A stretch of DNA of 64,000 nucleotides. Origin: Rhizobacter sp. Root1221. Its GTDB lineage: Bacteria; Pseudomonadota; Gammaproteobacteria; Burkholderiales; Burkholderiaceae_C. Every line of letters begins with the position of its first letter. Within the stretch, counting starts at the first letter, position 1. This document shows, one piece after another, positions 62,506 to 64,000 of this stretch. The stretch covers positions 1 to 64,000 of the forward strand of contig NZ_LMDI01000008.1 of assembly GCF_001425785.1 (NCBI RefSeq), given 5' to 3'. The notes under the pieces are model-generated. The model searched no databases, had not been told where the DNA came from, and worked only from the letters and a program-made list of their open reading frames with translations. Made by a program: the position numbers and the translations under genes.

Positions 62506-63762
62506 ATGACCGCCCACACCGACGATCGAAAGAACCTCATGAGCCGCCGAACCCTGATCAAAGCCGCTGCTGCCACCAGCGCCGCCGGCATGGTGCCCGG
62601 CCTGCAATCCGCCGTGTACGCCGCGGGCTCCGACAAGCCGGAGAAGACCGAGGTCCGCATCGGCTTCATCCCGCTCACCGACTGCGCCTCCGTGGTGATG
62701 GCCTCCGTGCTCGGCTTCGACAAGAAGTACGGCATCAAGATCATCCCGACGAAGGAAGCGTCCTGGGCCGGTGTGCGCGACAAGCTCGTCAACGGTGAAC
62801 TCGACATGGCCCATGTGCTGTACGGCCTGATCTATGGCGTGCACCTCGGTGTCGGCGGCCCGAAGAAGGACATGGCCGTGCTGATGACCCTGAACAACAA
62901 CGGCCAGGCCATCACGCTGTCGAAGAAGCTCGCCGACAAGGGCGCGGTGGACGGCCCGAGCCTCGCGAAGCTGATGAAGGCCGAGAAGCGCGAGTACACG
63001 TTCGCGCAGACCTTCCCCACCGGCACCCACGCGATGTGGCTCTACTACTGGATGGCCGCCTACGGCATCAACCCGATGAAGGACGCGAAGGTCATCACCG
63101 TGCCGCCGCCGCAGATGGTGGCGAACATGCGCGTCGGCAACATGGACGGCTACTGCGTGGGCGAACCATGGGGCCACCGCGCCATCATGGACGGCATCGG
63201 CATCACCGGTGTCACCACCCAGGACATCTGGAAGGACCACCCCGAGAAGGTGCTGGGCACCACGTCGGAGTTCGTCAAGGCGAACCCGAACACCGCGCGC
63301 GCCGTGATGATGGCCATCCTCGAGGCCAGCCGCTGGATCGACGCGAACCTGCAGAACAAGCTGAAGATGGCCGAGACCGTGGCCGACAAGGCCTACGTCA
63401 ATACGGGCGTCGACGCGATCAACCAGCGCATCCTGGGCCGTTACCAGAACGGCCTCGGCAAGACCTGGGACGACCCGAACCACATGAAGTTCTTCAACGA
63501 CGGCGCGGTGAACTTCCCGTACCTGTCGGACGGCATGTGGTTCCTGACCCAGCACAAGCGCTGGGGCCTGCTGAAGGACCACCCCGACTACCTGGGCGTG
63601 GCCAAGCAGATCAACCAGATCGACCTCTACAAGGAAGCCGCCTCCGCCATGAAGATCGCCGTGCCGAAGGATGCGATGCGCACCAGCAAGCTCGTCGACG
63701 GCGTGACGTGGGACGGCAAGGACCCGAAGAAGTACGCCGACAGCTTCACCGTCAAGGCCTGA
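62506..63762 (+). CDS. nrtA: Nitrate ABC transporter substrate-binding protein (NrtA/CmpA family), Tat-exported
   Basis: A 418-residue periplasmic binding protein. The signal contains the twin-arginine motif SRRTLIKAA (near residue 13-21), so it is probably exported folded by Tat. The mature part begins with EVRIGFIPLTDCASVVMASVLGFDKKYG, typical of the nitrate/bicarbonate-binding NrtA/CmpA fold, and contains YCVGEPWG and WPK-like binding segments. ATG 62506 starts the protein after the leader. It would deliver nitrate (or nitrite) to the permease NrtB. NasS proteins are cytoplasmic relatives; the export signal argues against that role. The next gene starts 31 bases downstream. Confidence 0.92.
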   Translation: MTAHTDDRKNLMSRRTLIKAAAATSAAGMVPGLQSAVYAAGSDKPEKTEVRIGFIPLTDCASVVMASVLGFDKKYGIKIIPTKEASWAGVRDKLVNGELDMAHVLYGLIYGVHLGVGGPKKDMAVLMTLNNNGQAITLSKKLADKGAVDGPSLAKLMKAEKREYTFAQTFPTGTHAMWLYYWMAAYGINPMKDAKVITVPPPQMVANMRVGNMDGYCVGEPWGHRAIMDGIGITGVTTQDIWKDHPEKVLGTTSEFVKANPNTARAVMMAILEASRWIDANLQNKLKMAETVADKAYVNTGVDAINQRILGRYQNGLGKTWDDPNHMKFFNDGAVNFPYLSDGMWFLTQHKRWGLLKDHPDYLGVAKQINQIDLYKEAASAMKIAVPKDAMRTSKLVDGVTWDGKDPKKYADSFTVKA

Positions 63763-63793
63763 GCCGCCCCCGCCGCCACCGAAGGAGATCACC

Positions 63794-64000
63794 ATGGTCA
63801 GTGCAGTCTTTCACTCTCCCCTCGACGCCGCGAACGAGGCCCGCGCGGCCGCCGCGGACAAGCCCCGCGCCGTCGCTACAGCCCAACCCGCGCCAGCCCG
63901 CCCGGCCCGTGCACCGTACGACTGGCGGGGCCTGTTCCTCAAGGTGATCCCCCCGGTGGTGGGCATGGCCGTGCTCGTCGGCATCTGGGCGCTGCTCACG
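63794..64000 (+). CDS. nrtB: Nitrate ABC transporter permease NrtB, N-terminal part
   Basis: Only the first 69 codons are in the window. GAAGGAGA (63781-63788) precedes ATG 63794. The first 42 residues are an Ala/Pro-rich cytoplasmic segment, then YDWRGLFLKVIPPVVGMAVLVGIWALLT begins the first membrane helix, typical of NrtB. The identification rests mainly on this helix and on position after nrtA. It continues beyond the edge. Confidence 0.8.
   Translation, partial: MVSAVFHSPLDAANEARAAAADKPRAVATAQPAPARPARAPYDWRGLFLKVIPPVVGMAVLVGIWALLT

Overview
This window is about 64 kb of GC-rich DNA. It looks like the chromosome of a betaproteobacterium of the order Burkholderiales, probably from the Rubrivivax/Leptothrix/Roseateles/Rhizobacter side. 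That placement is inferred from gene content and order: the block rpsO-pnp-quinone oxidoreductase-tpiA-secG-tRNA-Leu-nuoABCDEFGHIJKLMN-DUF2818-NUDIX-DUF1178, a GIRHSF-ending porin, an intracellular PHB depolymerase with a cysteine nucleophile, split short-chain ChrA proteins and DUF1993/DUF2069/DUF302 families. No prophage, insertion sequence, CRISPR array or rRNA was seen.

Layout. 1-2066: a hipBA toxin-antitoxin pair flanked by REP-like palindromes and one copy of a ~100-bp dispersed repeat. 2067-10424: cell-envelope and peptide-type chemistry, with a DUF58 + TgpA-like transglutaminase pair, MltB, a GNAT enzyme, and a second transglutaminase overlapping a fused circularly permuted ATP-grasp/alpha-E protein. 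10517-19422: accessory metabolism and transport, with an ECF41 sigma factor under a recognisable ECF41-type promoter, a BamE-like lipoprotein, a penicillin-acylase-family enzyme, a 2-hydroxyacid dehydrogenase-MFS pair and two half-size ChrA proteins. 19601-26330: a hybrid histidine kinase and a CheY-like regulator translationally coupled to rlmB, then dsbD coupled to a membrane acyltransferase-like gene. 26481-38011: a cupin, a subtilisin-like lipoprotein, a GST with a histone-like tail, phaZ, aroC, a porin, a CBS protein whose tail is encoded by the second copy of the dispersed repeat, a YihY/BrkB protein, DUF2069 and an FAD-linked dehydrogenase.

38018-59235 runs entirely on the minus strand: rpsO, pnp, a quinone oxidoreductase, tpiA, secG, tRNA-Leu(GAG), all 14 complex I subunits, then DUF2818, NUDIX and DUF1178 genes. 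A strong hairpin separates the tRNA from nuoA. 59389-61577: a small heat-shock protein with a heat-shock-type promoter, tsaD, and an unrecognised small probable winged-helix protein.

61625-64000 is the start of a nitrate-assimilation locus: an ANTAR regulator (NasT), a leader, nrtA and the start of nrtB. The leader carries, in order, an NtrC-type dyad, a perfectly spaced sigma-54 promoter, two perfect hairpins with A1/G4 hexaloops (the published ANTAR target), and a terminator whose 5' arm is also used by a competing third hairpin. This is the clearest regulatory logic in the window: nitrogen status would set initiation and NasT would set leader readthrough. The parts are known types. The third hairpin, the ECF41 promoter, the repeat-encoded protein tail and the kinase-rlmB coupling are the items most worth a second look.
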